A stretch of DNA of 64,000 nt from Massilia terrae (GTDB lineage Bacteria; Pseudomonadota; Gammaproteobacteria; Burkholderiales; Burkholderiaceae_D): the NCBI RefSeq assembly GCF_024753145.1, contig NZ_JANUGU010000006.1, positions 1 to 64,000 of the forward strand, given 5' to 3'. The notes below the pieces were generated by a model, which searched no databases, was not told the origin of the DNA, and saw only the letters and a program-made list of their open reading frames with translations. Of this stretch, positions 31,787 to 40,949 are shown piece after piece. The position numbers and the translations under genes were made by a program. Position 1 is the stretch's first letter. Every line of letters begins with the position of its first letter.

Positions 31787-32740
31787 TCAAGCCGCCCTCT
31801 TCTCCGGCTTCGGCTGCGCATTGTTCGCCATGCTCTCGAGGTTCTGGCGCAGCCAGCGGTGGGCCGGGCTGCGGCCGTCGCGTTCGTGCCACAGCATGTC
31901 CAGGTGCACGGCCGGCATCGCGAAGGGCAGCTCGCGCCACACCAGCGAATCGGCCATGCCGGTCGCTACCATCAGGTGCTTGGGCAGCACCGTCACGAGG
32001 TCCGAATTGGCCACCACCCGTCCTGCCGTGAAGAATTGGTTCACGGTCAGCAGGATGCGCCGCTCGCGGCCCAGCTGCGACAGCGCTTCGTCGACCAGGC
32101 CGTGCGCCCGCCCCGAAAAGCTGACCAGCAAGTGGTTGGCCTTGCAATAGCCATCGAGATCCAGCTTGCCGCGCGCCAGCGGATGCTGCTTGCGCATCAC
32201 GCACACGTATTCGCCCGAGTACAGGCGCTCGTGCCGGATCGGCGAGCCGGTTTCATACGAGAGCTGGGCTGCCACGCCCGGGAAAAATCCCACCGCCAGG
32301 TCGATGTCGCCACGCAGCAACATCGGCCGCGGCTCGCGCGTGGTCAGCGGCATCATGCGGATATTGACGCCCGGCGCCTCCCGCTCGATCGAACGCATCA
32401 GCGAGGGCAGCCAGTAGGCCGCGGTGGCGTCCGCCATCGCCAGGCGGAAGGTGGCCTGGGCCTTCGACACATCGAAGGTTTCCGGCATCACCGCCGCCTC
32501 CATCGACGCCAGCGCGGCGCGCACCTGCGGCCACATCGCTTCCGCGCGCGGGGTCGGTTTGACGCCGTAGGCGGTGCGGATCAGCAGTTCGTCGCCGAGG
32601 GTCTCGCGCAGGCGCTTGATCGCGTTCGAGACGGCCGGCTGGGTCATCGCCAGATGGCCGGCCGCGCGGGTCAGGTTCTGTTCCGTCATCACGGCGTCGA
32701 ACACCCGCAGCAGGTTCAGGTCAAGCGTCAGGAAACTCAT
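31787..32740 (-). CDS. LysR family transcriptional regulator
   Basis: 317-residue LysR-type regulator. The winged helix-turn-helix occupies residues 1-60 (LDLNLLRVFDAVMTEQNLTRAAGHLAMTQPAVSNAIKRLRETLGDELLIRTAYGVKPT). It is followed by the linker helix and a periplasmic-binding-like effector domain (RLAMADATAAYWLPSLMRSIEREAPGVNIRMM...). The effector domain with LRGDIDLAVGFFPG resembles NodD/NahR-like members. It diverges from the small membrane protein gene at 32890; no obvious target operon is adjacent. Confidence 0.93.
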   Translation of the reverse strand: MSFLTLDLNLLRVFDAVMTEQNLTRAAGHLAMTQPAVSNAIKRLRETLGDELLIRTAYGVKPTPRAEAMWPQVRAALASMEAAVMPETFDVSKAQATFRLAMADATAAYWLPSLMRSIEREAPGVNIRMMPLTTREPRPMLLRGDIDLAVGFFPGVAAQLSYETGSPIRHERLYSGEYVCVMRKQHPLARGKLDLDGYCKANHLLVSFSGRAHGLVDEALSQLGRERRILLTVNQFFTAGRVVANSDLVTVLPKHLMVATGMADSLVWRELPFAMPAVHLDMLWHERDGRSPAHRWLRQNLESMANNAQPKPEKRAA

Positions 32741-32889
32741 GTGGCGTCAGCGAGCGGTTGGGAGGATCCCAAGTGTACCCGTTTTTCCATTCACAATCGA
32801 TATAAGCCTCATTTGGAAACAGAATTAGATTTATATGTTGCAACGCACTATAGTTCCAACTGTCAACGAATCGAAACAGAGTAGAGAAA

Positions 32890-33114
32890 ATGTCTTTCAG
32901 TGAAACCATGATCCAGGGCATGTCCTTCGCAGAGGCGATGCATGGCATGCTGCTGATGACCGTGCTGGCCTCCATCGCGATGATCTTCCGCCCGCTGCTC
33001 AAGGGCATCGGCCGTGCCTTCGTGCTGGTGATCCGCCAGCGCATCACCGCCCGCGCCGAACTGGCCCAGCGCCGCGCCCTGCACGCCGAGCGCGTGGTCG
33101 CAGCCCGCGGCTGA
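32890..33114 (+). CDS. Small single-span membrane protein of unknown function
   Basis: 74-residue product (MSFSETMIQGMSFAEAMHG...), preceded by GAGTAGAGAAA as a weak ribosome binding site. A hydrophobic segment (LLMTVLASIAMIFRPLL) precedes a strongly basic, Arg/Ala-rich tail (RQRITARAELAQRRALHAERVVAARG), the orientation expected for a cytoplasmic tail. It is not recognised. It diverges from the LysR gene and is followed by an intrinsic terminator, which supports it being expressed as a separate unit. Confidence 0.65.
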   Translation: MSFSETMIQGMSFAEAMHGMLLMTVLASIAMIFRPLLKGIGRAFVLVIRQRITARAELAQRRALHAERVVAARG

Positions 33115-33137
33115 CCTCAGCCCGCTTCCCCGCAGAC

Positions 33138-33172
33138 AACGCGGCGACCGGATTTCCGGCGCCGCGTTTTTG
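33138..33172 (+). terminator. Intrinsic terminator after the small membrane protein gene
   Basis: Stem AACGCGGCG/CGCCGCGTT (33138-33146 with 33160-33168), loop of 13 nt containing a second small hairpin (CCGG...CCGG), then TTTTGTTT. It ends the 32890-33114 unit immediately before the SRPBCC/ArsR promoter. Confidence 0.85.
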
Positions 33173-33185
33173 TTTGCGCAAATAC

Positions 33186-33252
33186 GCAACGTTATGGTTG
33201 CATTTCTCGGAAAGCCGGCGCATACTGGGTTCTCGCGCAACCATTTGGTTGC
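33186..33252 (+). promoter_or_regulatory. Promoter and two operators of the SRPBCC-ArsR operon
   Basis: A -35 TTGCAT (33198-33203), 17-nt spacer and -10 CATACT (33221-33226) are flanked by two related inverted repeats: GCAAC-N6-GTTGC at 33186-33201 and GCAACC-ATTT-GGTTGC at 33237-33252. The first overlaps the -35 and the second lies at the expected transcript start, an arrangement suited to repression. The encoded ArsR-type protein is the natural candidate to bind them. Confidence 0.75.
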
Positions 33253-33269
33253 ATAAAAGGAGACCGGTC

Positions 33270-33752
33270 ATGAGCAAGGAAGAGCAAGTCATTTCGCAAA
33301 CGGATCGCATCGAGCGCAGCATCGTCATCAACGCCCCGCGCGAGCGCGTCTGGCGCGCGATCGCGGACGCGGAAGAATTCGGCACCTGGTTCGGCGTTAA
33401 CCTGCAGGGGCTCCGCCGCTTCGAGCCGGGCCAGAAGGCGCGCGGCAACATCACCCACCCCGGCTACGAGCACGTCGTGTTCGAGGCCGTCATCGACCGC
33501 GTCGAGCCGCCGACCCTGCTGTCCTACCTCTGGCACCCCTACGCGGTCGAGCAGAACGTCGACTATTCGAAGGAAGAGCCGACCCTCGTCACCTTCACGC
33601 TGGCTGAGGCGCCCGGCAACGGCACCTTGCTCACCGTGGTCGAGTCCGGCTTCGACAAGGTGCCGCCGCAGCGCCGCGAGGAAGCGTTCCGCATGAACAG
33701 CCGCGGCTGGGAAGCGCAGTTGCAAAACATCGTGCGCCACCTCCATGGCTGA
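33270..33752 (+). CDS. SRPBCC (AHSA1/START-like) domain protein
   Basis: 160-residue protein with the AHSA1/SRPBCC fold, a hydrophobic ligand pocket found in stress and vitamin/toxin-related proteins. Motifs are IERSIVINAPRERVWRAIADAEEFGTWFG at the N-terminus and LLTVVESGFDKVPPQRREEAFRMNSRGWEAQLQNIVRHL at the C-terminus. The start at 33270 follows AGGAG with good spacing; the upstream in-frame stretch covers the promoter and is rejected. Its end overlaps the ArsR gene by 8 nt, a pairing common in bacteria in which the regulator controls the operon. Confidence 0.9.
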   Translation: MSKEEQVISQTDRIERSIVINAPRERVWRAIADAEEFGTWFGVNLQGLRRFEPGQKARGNITHPGYEHVVFEAVIDRVEPPTLLSYLWHPYAVEQNVDYSKEEPTLVTFTLAEAPGNGTLLTVVESGFDKVPPQRREEAFRMNSRGWEAQLQNIVRHLHG

Positions 33753-34083
33753 CAAGGACCTGCAGCCCAGCGAGGCGCTGGCCGGCGTGTTCGCGGCGCT
33801 GGGCGACGTCACCCGGCTCAAGCTGATCGCGGTGCTGGCGGCCGGCGGCGCGTTTTCCATCACCCACCTGACCGCCAACACGGAGGTGAGCCGCCAGGCC
33901 GTGACCAAGCACCTGCACACGCTGGCCGAGGCCGGCGTGGTGCGCGATGTCAAGGTCGGGCGCGAACGGCTGTGGCAGATCGAGCCGGAGCGCATCGACG
34001 AGGCGCGCCGTTCGCTGGAGGCGATCGGGCAGGCGTGGGAACGGGCGCTGGGACGGCTCAAGGCCTTCGCCGAATCGACCTGA
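33745..34083 (+). CDS. ArsR family transcriptional regulator
   Basis: 112-residue winged-helix repressor (FAALGDVTRLKLIAVLAAGGAFSITHLTANTEVSRQAVTKHLHTLAEAGVVRDVKVGRERLWQIE). There is no cysteine metal-binding motif (no ELCVCDL), so it belongs to the non-metal subgroup that partners with SRPBCC proteins. It overlaps the SRPBCC gene by 8 nt. Two matching inverted repeats flank the operon promoter and are the likely autoregulatory sites. Confidence 0.92.
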   Translation: MADKDLQPSEALAGVFAALGDVTRLKLIAVLAAGGAFSITHLTANTEVSRQAVTKHLHTLAEAGVVRDVKVGRERLWQIEPERIDEARRSLEAIGQAWERALGRLKAFAEST

Positions 34084-34145
34084 CATGGGTGCGCCATGGT
34101 GTGCGGCGATGCCGCACACTATGGCGTCATTCGGGAGGTTTGGAG

Positions 34146-34367
34146 ATGCCGTACAAATCGATAGCGGACTTGCCGGACAGTGTGCGTGGCGTGCTGCCCA
34201 GCCACGCGCAGGAGATCTTCAAGGACGCCTTCAACAGCGCCTACGATGACTATGCGGAGCGCGGGCCGGAAGGGCGCGAGGTCACCGCCTTCAAGGTCGG
34301 CTGGGCCGCGGTCAAGCACAAGTACCACAAGAACGAAAAAACCGGAAAGTGGGACCTGAACGACTAG
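34146..34367 (+). CDS. chaB: ChaB family protein
   Basis: 73-residue ChaB-fold protein. It starts MPYKSIADLPDSVRGVLPSHAQEIFKDAFNSAYDDYA, matching the family, and ends AAVKHKYHKNEKTGKWD. ChaB was described as a regulator of the ChaA cation antiporter, but no chaA is near, so the role is open. The start at 34146 follows GGGAGG. The stop codon is separated by a single base from the end of the convergent ferredoxin gene. Confidence 0.9.
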   Translation: MPYKSIADLPDSVRGVLPSHAQEIFKDAFNSAYDDYAERGPEGREVTAFKVGWAAVKHKYHKNEKTGKWDLND

Positions 34368-34368
34368 C

Positions 34369-35214
<846 letters not shown>

Positions 35215-35258
35215 CTATGCGGGGGCTCCCTCCGCACAGGAAATGGGCGTCTTTTTTG

Positions 35259-35897
35259 TCATGACGCGCTATTTTTGTGCAACTGCAACAACTGGTAGTG
35301 AACCATGCCGGCTTTATCGCTGCGTATGCAGTCCCAGCCGTCCAGCCATTCGGGACGTTGCAGCACGCCGAAAGGCAGGGGCAAGCCGGATTCGGCGTAC
35401 ACCAGGCCGCCCTCTTTCAGCAGCCCTTTGCACAGGGGGAGTGCCTGGCTCAGGAACTCCTGCTGGTAGGGTGGGTCCAAGAAGATGAGGTCATAGCGCT
35501 GGCCGCGCAGGGCCAAGTCGCGCGCGCTGCTGATGGCGTCGGCGCGCAGCAGGCGGATGTTGTCGGCTTTCAGTTTGCTCTTGTTTTGCTCGAGCTGGCG
35601 GATCACCGCGGGATGGCTGTCGACCATCGTCACGGATGCCGCGCCACGGCTGGCGGCTTCGAAGCCAAGGGCGCCGCTGCCGGCGAACAGGTCGAGGCAG
35701 TCGAGCTGGTCCCAGTCGGCGTCGACCAGGTGCTTAATCCAGTTGAACACGGTTTCGCGCACCCGGTCCGGCGTCGGGCGCAGGCCGAGCGCGTCCAGCA
35801 CGGGCAGCGGCGTCCGCTTCCACATGCCGCCGATGATGCGGACTTGCTGCGGCGGAGGGGAACGGTGCTGGGGGCGTTTGGCTGGCTTGGTTTGCAT
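35259..35897 (-). CDS. rsmD: 16S rRNA (guanine966-N2)-methyltransferase RsmD
   Basis: SAM-dependent methyltransferase modifying G966 of 16S rRNA, 212 residues. It has VRIIGGMWKRTPLPVLDALGLRPTPDRVRETVFNWI at the N-terminus, the SAM loop CLDLFAGSGALGFEAASRGA and the catalytic motif LIFLDPPYQ (N/DPPY). The start at 35897 leaves a 16-residue basic leader, usual for this family. coaD follows about 110 nt downstream. Confidence 0.95.
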   Translation of the reverse strand: MQTKPAKRPQHRSPPPQQVRIIGGMWKRTPLPVLDALGLRPTPDRVRETVFNWIKHLVDADWDQLDCLDLFAGSGALGFEAASRGAASVTMVDSHPAVIRQLEQNKSKLKADNIRLLRADAISSARDLALRGQRYDLIFLDPPYQQEFLSQALPLCKGLLKEGGLVYAESGLPLPFGVLQRPEWLDGWDCIRSDKAGMVHYQLLQLHKNSAS

Positions 35898-35956
35898 GGC
35901 GCGGACTATAACATGCCGGTAGAGGGGAATCAGCCGCCATCCCATGAACAATCCGA

Positions 35957-36172
35957 ACGTCGTCCCCGCGAAGGCGGGGACCCATGGAACCGAAGTGCAG
36001 TCGTATCGCCTTTAAAGCACCAACCTCAACTAGCCGCGTCGTCCCGGCGAAGGCCAGGATCAATGCTCCCGGCATTGATCCTCCATGCTGAGCTAACGTG
36101 CCTGCGGCGTAAGCTCTCGACAGCGCACGCGTTCTATGGGTCCCAGCCTGCGCTGGGACGACGGTTTTGAGG
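35957..36172. repeat. Cluster of three REP-like palindromic units between rsmD and the lipoprotein gene
   Basis: The 334-nt gap 35898-36231 holds no gene. It contains CGTCGTCCCCGCGAAGGCGGGGACCCATGG (near 35960), CGTCGTCCCGGCGAAGGCCAGGAT (near 36038) and GGGTCCCAGCCTGCGCTGGGACGACGG (near 36139), which are units of the dispersed palindrome family in both orientations. The arrangement suggests repeated local amplification. Confidence 0.8.
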
Positions 36173-36231
36173 GTAACAATTTACCTGTTGTATGACGGGC
36201 TAAAGTCAGTGAGCGCTCTCGACGCTAACGA

Positions 36232-37122
36232 CTAGCGATTGTTGGCCAAGGTATTAAAGTCATTAATCCATCCCTGCATCCGCTTCTGCGCATGCGCCTT
36301 CTGCTCCGGCGTCGCGATGCGGACCGCGGTCAGGATAAATCTCGAGGTGCTGTCGATATACGCATCGAAGAACAGCTTCCGGTCCGGCGCGTCGAAGCGG
36401 TCGAAGAAATCCCGCAGCAGGTCGTGGATCGCCGCCATGGCCTGCTCCTTGTTCAGCTTCTCCTGCTGCACCCGCCGCAGCAGCGCCAGGATCTTCTGCT
36501 GCCGCATCTTGCGCTCCTGCAGCCAGATCTCGTTGTCCAGCGGCCTCTCATCCGATGCCTTGCGCAGGATCGCTTTCTGCTCCGACGAGAACGATCCGAA
36601 CCACAGGTCGAACTGGTCCATCGCCTTCTCGAAGCGCACCTTGTGCTGCTTGTCCACATCCCCGCTCATGAACTTCTTGCGGAAATCCTCATTGTTGCGG
36701 TTGAACTTTTTTTCGATCTGGGCAATCTGATCCGGCTTGATCGAGCGCGCCAGGTCGGCCAGGTCCGGCAGGGCCTTGAACGCCAGCAGCTCGGTGCGGG
36801 CCTTGATGTCGCGGTAGTCGGTCAGCAGGTCGGCCTGCGTCGGATTGCCCGCCAACTGGCGCTGCATGGTCGTCAGCACGCCCGCGTAATCGCGCAGCTG
36901 GGTCTGGCGGTGCCACTGGAACAGGCGGTCGATGTCCTGCTTGACCCAGCCCGTCTGGTCGCTGTCGAGATCGATGTAGGTGTTCAGCCACCAGTACAGC
37001 AGCGTGTCCCCATGGTTGTAGGTGAACCGGACCGTGCTGCAAGCGGCCACGAGCGCGACCAGGCCAAGCAGGAACAGCATTCGTACGCGGTTTAAAAAAA
37101 GCTGCGTGTTAAACTTTTTCAT
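36232..37122 (-). CDS. DUF6279-type lipoprotein
   Basis: 296-residue predicted lipoprotein. The signal peptide [29 protein letters not shown] ends in a lipobox (LVAAC), so the Cys should be lipidated and the protein tethered in the periplasm. The mature part is helix-rich and charged ([20 protein letters not shown] followed by [22 protein letters not shown]), as in the family of unknown function DUF6279. Met 37122 begins the signal peptide; a frame eight codons longer adds only MCIREVEK. It diverges from glmU with a gap of about 29 nt, so the two share a promoter region. Confidence 0.85.
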   Translation of the reverse strand: MKKFNTQLFLNRVRMLFLLGLVALVAACSTVRFTYNHGDTLLYWWLNTYIDLDSDQTGWVKQDIDRLFQWHRQTQLRDYAGVLTTMQRQLAGNPTQADLLTDYRDIKARTELLAFKALPDLADLARSIKPDQIAQIEKKFNRNNEDFRKKFMSGDVDKQHKVRFEKAMDQFDLWFGSFSSEQKAILRKASDERPLDNEIWLQERKMRQQKILALLRRVQQEKLNKEQAMAAIHDLLRDFFDRFDAPDRKLFFDAYIDSTSRFILTAVRIATPEQKAHAQKRMQGWINDFNTLANNR

Positions 37123-37151
37123 CTTTTCAACTTCACGAATACACACGGCTT

Positions 37152-38528
37152 ATGAACGTAGTCATCCTCGCCGCTGGCATGGGAAAGCGGATGCAGTCCG
37201 CGCTGCCGAAGGTCTTGCATCCGCTGGCGGGAAAGCCGCTATTGCAGCATGTGATTGAAACGGCACGGAGCCTTGCCCCGGGCAAATTATGCGTGATTTA
37301 CGGGCATGGCGGCGCAGCGGTGCCTGAGGCCGTCGGCCGATGGTCCGAATCGATGCAGCTTGGCATCGATACCGCCCTGCAGGAGCCGCAACTGGGGACG
37401 GGCCACGCCGTGATGCAGGCGCTGCCCAAGCTGGACGAGGGCGCCCCGACCCTGGTGCTGTACGGCGACGTGCCGCTGACCACGGCTGCCTCGCTGCGCA
37501 AGCTGGTGGACGCGGCCGGCAAGGACAAGCTGGGTATTCTCACCGTCGAGTTCTCCAATCCCTTCGGCCTGGGCCGCATCGTGCGTGAAAACGGCCGTAT
37601 CGTGCGCATCGTCGAGGAAAAGGATGCCACCGACGCCGAGCGCGCGATCCGCGAGATCAACAGCGGCATCATGGCGATCCCGACCGGCCACCTGAAAAAG
37701 TGGCTGGACGCACTGTCCAACAATAACGCCCAAGGCGAGTACTACCTGACCGACATCGTGGCCCAGGCCGTGGCCGATGGCGTCGAGGTGGTCTCGGCCC
37801 AGCCGTCCGCCGAGTGGGAAGTGGCGGGCGTCAACAGCAAGGTCCAGCTGGCCGAGCTGGAGCGCCGCCACCAGCTGAACGTGGCCAGCAGCCTGCTGGA
37901 AAAAGGTGTGACCCTGATGGACCCGGCCCGGATCGATGTACGTGGCGAGCTGGTCTGCGGCCGCGACGTCACGATCGACGTCGGCTGCGTGTTCGAAGGC
38001 CGTGTCGAGCTGGCCGATGGCGTGACAGTAGGCGCTCACTCCGTACTGGTGGACACCAAGGTCGGGGCCGGCGCGCAGATCAAGCCCTTCTGCCATCTCG
38101 AGGATGCGGTAGTGGGCGGCAAATCACTCATCGGTCCGTACGCGCGGCTGCGTCCGGGCACGGAGCTGGCCGAGGACGTCCACGTGGGCAATTTCGTGGA
38201 GATCAAGAACAGCAAGGTGGCGGCGCACAGCAAGGCCAATCACCTGGCGTACGTGGGCGATGCCGATGTCGGCTCGCGCGTGAACATCGGCGCCGGCACC
38301 ATTACCTGCAATTACGACGGCGCGAACAAGTTCCGTACCACGATCGAGGATGACGCCTTCATCGGCAGCGATACCCAGCTGGTGGCGCCGGTGACCGTGG
38401 GCAAAGGTGCGACGCTGGGAGCAGGCACGACGCTGACCAAGGATGCGCCGGCGGGCAAGCTGACCATTTCGCGCCCGAAGCAGATGACCATTGAGGGGTG
38501 GCAGCGGCCCGTGAAAGTGAAGAAGTAA
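37152..38528 (+). CDS. glmU: Bifunctional UDP-N-acetylglucosamine pyrophosphorylase/glucosamine-1-phosphate acetyltransferase
   Basis: Makes UDP-GlcNAc, the precursor of peptidoglycan and LPS. The N-terminal uridylyltransferase domain begins [30 protein letters not shown] and shows QLGTGHAV and VLYGDVPLT. From about residue 250 the left-handed beta-helix acetyltransferase has the hexapeptide repeats, the [12 protein letters not shown] motif and the active-site His region ([36 protein letters not shown]). Length 458 is normal. glmS lies 2.4 kb downstream. Confidence 0.98.
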   Translation: MNVVILAAGMGKRMQSALPKVLHPLAGKPLLQHVIETARSLAPGKLCVIYGHGGAAVPEAVGRWSESMQLGIDTALQEPQLGTGHAVMQALPKLDEGAPTLVLYGDVPLTTAASLRKLVDAAGKDKLGILTVEFSNPFGLGRIVRENGRIVRIVEEKDATDAERAIREINSGIMAIPTGHLKKWLDALSNNNAQGEYYLTDIVAQAVADGVEVVSAQPSAEWEVAGVNSKVQLAELERRHQLNVASSLLEKGVTLMDPARIDVRGELVCGRDVTIDVGCVFEGRVELADGVTVGAHSVLVDTKVGAGAQIKPFCHLEDAVVGGKSLIGPYARLRPGTELAEDVHVGNFVEIKNSKVAAHSKANHLAYVGDADVGSRVNIGAGTITCNYDGANKFRTTIEDDAFIGSDTQLVAPVTVGKGATLGAGTTLTKDAPAGKLTISRPKQMTIEGWQRPVKVKK

Positions 38529-38536
38529 GCATACTC

Positions 38537-38632
38537 GGCATGGGGCCCCGCCTGCGCGGGAACGACAGTTTTAAAACCGTCGTTCCCGGCACTGCCGGAA
38601 ACGACTCCCCGCGCAGGCGGGGACCCATAGAC
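38537..38632. repeat. REP-like inverted repeats after glmU
   Basis: GGGGCCCCGCCTGCGCGGGAACGAC (from 38541), CCGTCGTTCCCGGCACTGCC (38577) and CCCCGCGCAGGCGGGGACCCATAG (38607-38630): three units of the dispersed family in alternating orientation, in the gap between the convergent glmU and permease genes. Confidence 0.85.
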
Positions 38633-38673
38633 AATGTGGGCCGTCGTAAAGCTGCCTTGTGGCCGCAAAACGC

Positions 38674-39519
38674 TCAAACCTCACACTCCCGCAACCCCGC
38701 CGTCACCTCCACCCCCGCCGCCTTCAGCGCCGGCCTCAACGCCGCCGCACCCACCACACTCATCACAGCCAACAAAGCCAGGAGCACCCTCCCCGGCTCC
38801 AGCTCGATCGCCACCCCCGCACTCCCCAGCCACGAGCACTGCCCAATCGCCCAGTGCCCAAACGAGCCGATTCCCCCCGCCAGCACGATCGCTCCCAGCC
38901 CCACCATCAGCGCCTCGGCCATCACATGCGCCACCAGCCCGCCCCTGGGCAGCCCGAACGCCCGCAATACCGCCAGCTCCCGCCTGCGCTCCACGCAATT
39001 GACGGTCGCCACCGCAAACGTGATCGCTCCCGCCAGCACCAGCATCGCCAGCACGGCCGCCGCCAGCTCGGCATTCACCGCATCGCGGAGCGCCACATAA
39101 TGCCCAGACAAACTCTCCCCGCGCCGCACCTCCGCATGCAGTCCGGCATCCCTCAGCCTGGCCGCAAGCTGGTCCAACGCCCGCTCCGCACCCTCCGGCC
39201 GGGCCAGGTAGGCCGCGAAGCGCTGCCGTTCCCCTGTCGGACCGGTGCGCGGCACCACCAGCGTGACGCCCGGGGTAGCCGCCGCAAGCCGGCGCACGGC
39301 CTCGGCATCCGTACCGAAGCCGCCGCCGAGCGGCAAGACCGCAAGATGCCCATATCCTTGCTCGAACGCCGCCTGCTGCTCGACCCGCTGCAGCTGCATG
39401 CGCCGGCTGCCGGCGAACAGGTCCAGCGCACACAGCAGCAGCGCGATCGCCACCAGCGGACCCATGGTGCGGGGACGCAAGCAGATCAGGTTGCGCAAGG
39501 CGAGCTGGACGGCGTTCAT
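38674..39519 (-). CDS. ABC transporter permease, FtsX/MacB-like (short)
   Basis: 281-residue membrane protein with an N-terminal span (MGPLVAIALLLCALDLFAG), a periplasmic segment of about 110 residues, and three C-terminal spans with the FtsX-domain core (AAVLAMLVLAGAITFAVATVNCVERRRELAVLRAFGLPRGGL). The RRRELAVLRAFGLPR coupling loop is characteristic. It is much smaller than typical MacB or LolC proteins. The start Met 39519 overlaps the ATPase gene stop by 4 nt. Its partner ATPase has degenerate catalytic motifs, so the complex may not be a conventional pump. Confidence 0.82.
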   Translation of the reverse strand: MNAVQLALRNLICLRPRTMGPLVAIALLLCALDLFAGSRRMQLQRVEQQAAFEQGYGHLAVLPLGGGFGTDAEAVRRLAAATPGVTLVVPRTGPTGERQRFAAYLARPEGAERALDQLAARLRDAGLHAEVRRGESLSGHYVALRDAVNAELAAAVLAMLVLAGAITFAVATVNCVERRRELAVLRAFGLPRGGLVAHVMAEALMVGLGAIVLAGGIGSFGHWAIGQCSWLGSAGVAIELEPGRVLLALLAVMSVVGAAALRPALKAAGVEVTAGLRECEV

Positions 39520-40235
39520 GCGCGCAGGGCCCGGCGGGGCGTGTCGGCGGGGACGCTGAGCAGGCGGCCTTCGCTCAGTTGCAGGGTGCGCGAGGCGCGC
39601 AGCAGCTGGCGCTGGTCGCGCGTCGCCATGATGAACGTGGTGCCGTGCTCGCGCTGGCAAGCGCTGAACAGGTCGGCCACCATCCGTTCGCTGCCGCTGT
39701 CCAGGCGCGATGCGGGCTCGTCGGCCACCACCAGCGCCGGACGCAGCACCAGCGCGCGGGCGATCGCCACCCGCTGGCGCTGGCTGGCATCGAGCTCGTC
39801 CGGATGCTTGTGCAGCTGGACGGCCAGCCCCAGCCGGGCCAGCAGTTCAGGCGCGAATTCGATCGCGCTGCGGTCCACGTGCGGGCCCAGCAGCACCGGC
39901 AGCAGCGTGTTCTCCAGCGCCGTCAGCGCCGGCAGCAGGGCCGGATGCTGGAACACGATGCCGATGTGTTCGCTGCGCAGGCGCTGGCGCTGCCGCTCGG
40001 TCAGGGTGCAGGTGTCGACGCCCTGCACATAGATGCGCCCGGCGCTCGGCAGGTCGAGCAAGCCCAGCAGGTTGACCAGGGCCGTATTGCCGTGGCCGGA
40101 AGGACCGCACACAGCCACCATCTCGCCCGCTTCGACGCACAGGTCGATGTCGTACAGCGCATGGACCACCTTGTCGCCGGCGCCATATCGCCGGTGCACT
40201 TTCACCATGCGCAGAAGCGCGTTTTGCTCATCCAC
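39516..40235 (-). CDS. ABC transporter ATP-binding protein with degenerate catalytic motifs
   Basis: 239-residue subunit of the LolD/MacB/FtsE type by layout. Walker A reads GPSGHGNTA: the invariant Lys is Asn (codon AAT). The signature LSGGQ is replaced by LDASQRQRVAIARAL, and the H-loop His is Arg (FIMATRDQ). Walker B VVADEPASRLDS is retained. The frame is intact and the codon use normal, so this is not simple decay, but ATP hydrolysis is doubtful. It overlaps the FtsX-like permease gene by 4 nt. It may act as a pseudo-ATPase scaffold, pair with another ATPase, or be an early pseudogene. Confidence 0.85.
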   Translation of the reverse strand: MDEQNALLRMVKVHRRYGAGDKVVHALYDIDLCVEAGEMVAVCGPSGHGNTALVNLLGLLDLPSAGRIYVQGVDTCTLTERQRQRLRSEHIGIVFQHPALLPALTALENTLLPVLLGPHVDRSAIEFAPELLARLGLAVQLHKHPDELDASQRQRVAIARALVLRPALVVADEPASRLDSGSERMVADLFSACQREHGTTFIMATRDQRQLLRASRTLQLSEGRLLSVPADTPRRALRA

Positions 40236-40316
40236 GTCCGCCTCGCTCGCTTGTTTTACTGTTGCCAGTAAATATCCAATCCGAACGGGCGTGGTTGATG
40301 TTGCTCAGTGGAAATT

Positions 40317-40790
40317 TTAGAGCGGGATGCGCGTTTCGAATTTGCTGCGGAAGGTCGAGAAATAGGCGCGCACGTTGCGCACATTGGCGTGGGTCGCGAA
40401 CAATCGATGCGCCAGCTCATGATAGGCCGGCATGTCCCGTACCTGCAGCACGAGCACGAAATCCGGCCCGGGCGCGGTGCGGTAGCACTGCAGCACGGCG
40501 GCCTCGTCCGCGACCAGCTTCTCGAACGCGTCCATGCGCTCGGCCGCCTGCACGTCCAGCGTGATCTCGACGATGGCGGTGATCCCGGCGCCCACCTTGG
40601 CCGGGTCGAGGATGGCCACCTGGCGCTGGATCACGCCGCTGTCGGTCAGCTGCTTGACGCGGCGCAGGCAGGTCGGCGGCGAAACGTGCACCCGTTCGGC
40701 CAGTTCGGCATTGGTGAGCGACGAATCGGCCTGGAGTGTGGTCAGGAGGCGACGATCGAGGTCGTCCAGAGGATGATGAATCTCGGGCAT
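40317..40790 (-). CDS. Lrp/AsnC family transcriptional regulator
   Basis: 157-residue feast/famine regulator: helix-turn-helix LDDLDRRLLTTLQADSSLTNAELAERVHVSPPTCLRRVKQL, then the RAM domain (GITAIVEITLDVQAAERMDAFEKLV...LQCYRTAPGPDFVLVLQVRDMPAYHELAHRLF). It lies upstream of the ABC genes on the same strand (82-nt gap) and diverges from glmS. Its ligand and targets are unknown. AT-rich, ATTTCA-bearing sequence upstream (40793-40890) could hold its own binding sites. Confidence 0.92.
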   Translation of the reverse strand: MPEIHHPLDDLDRRLLTTLQADSSLTNAELAERVHVSPPTCLRRVKQLTDSGVIQRQVAILDPAKVGAGITAIVEITLDVQAAERMDAFEKLVADEAAVLQCYRTAPGPDFVLVLQVRDMPAYHELAHRLFATHANVRNVRAYFSTFRSKFETRIPL

Positions 40791-40949
40791 GTTTGAAATA
40801 ATCGTTCAGTTAGCGCGTTCATTTGAAAGAATATTTCGTCCAACGAAACGCATGAAATAATCTATCAAAAATAGCCGCGCACTGAAAGCATATTTCATCG
40901 CGCCTGCTCTACATTGGAGGCCGTAAGGAATTCAACGGGAGAGCGAATC

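Noticed and set aside
40791..40949. glmS riboswitch/ribozyme
   Set aside because: The 5-prime region of glmS is short and shows no glmS ribozyme features, which are typical of Firmicutes.
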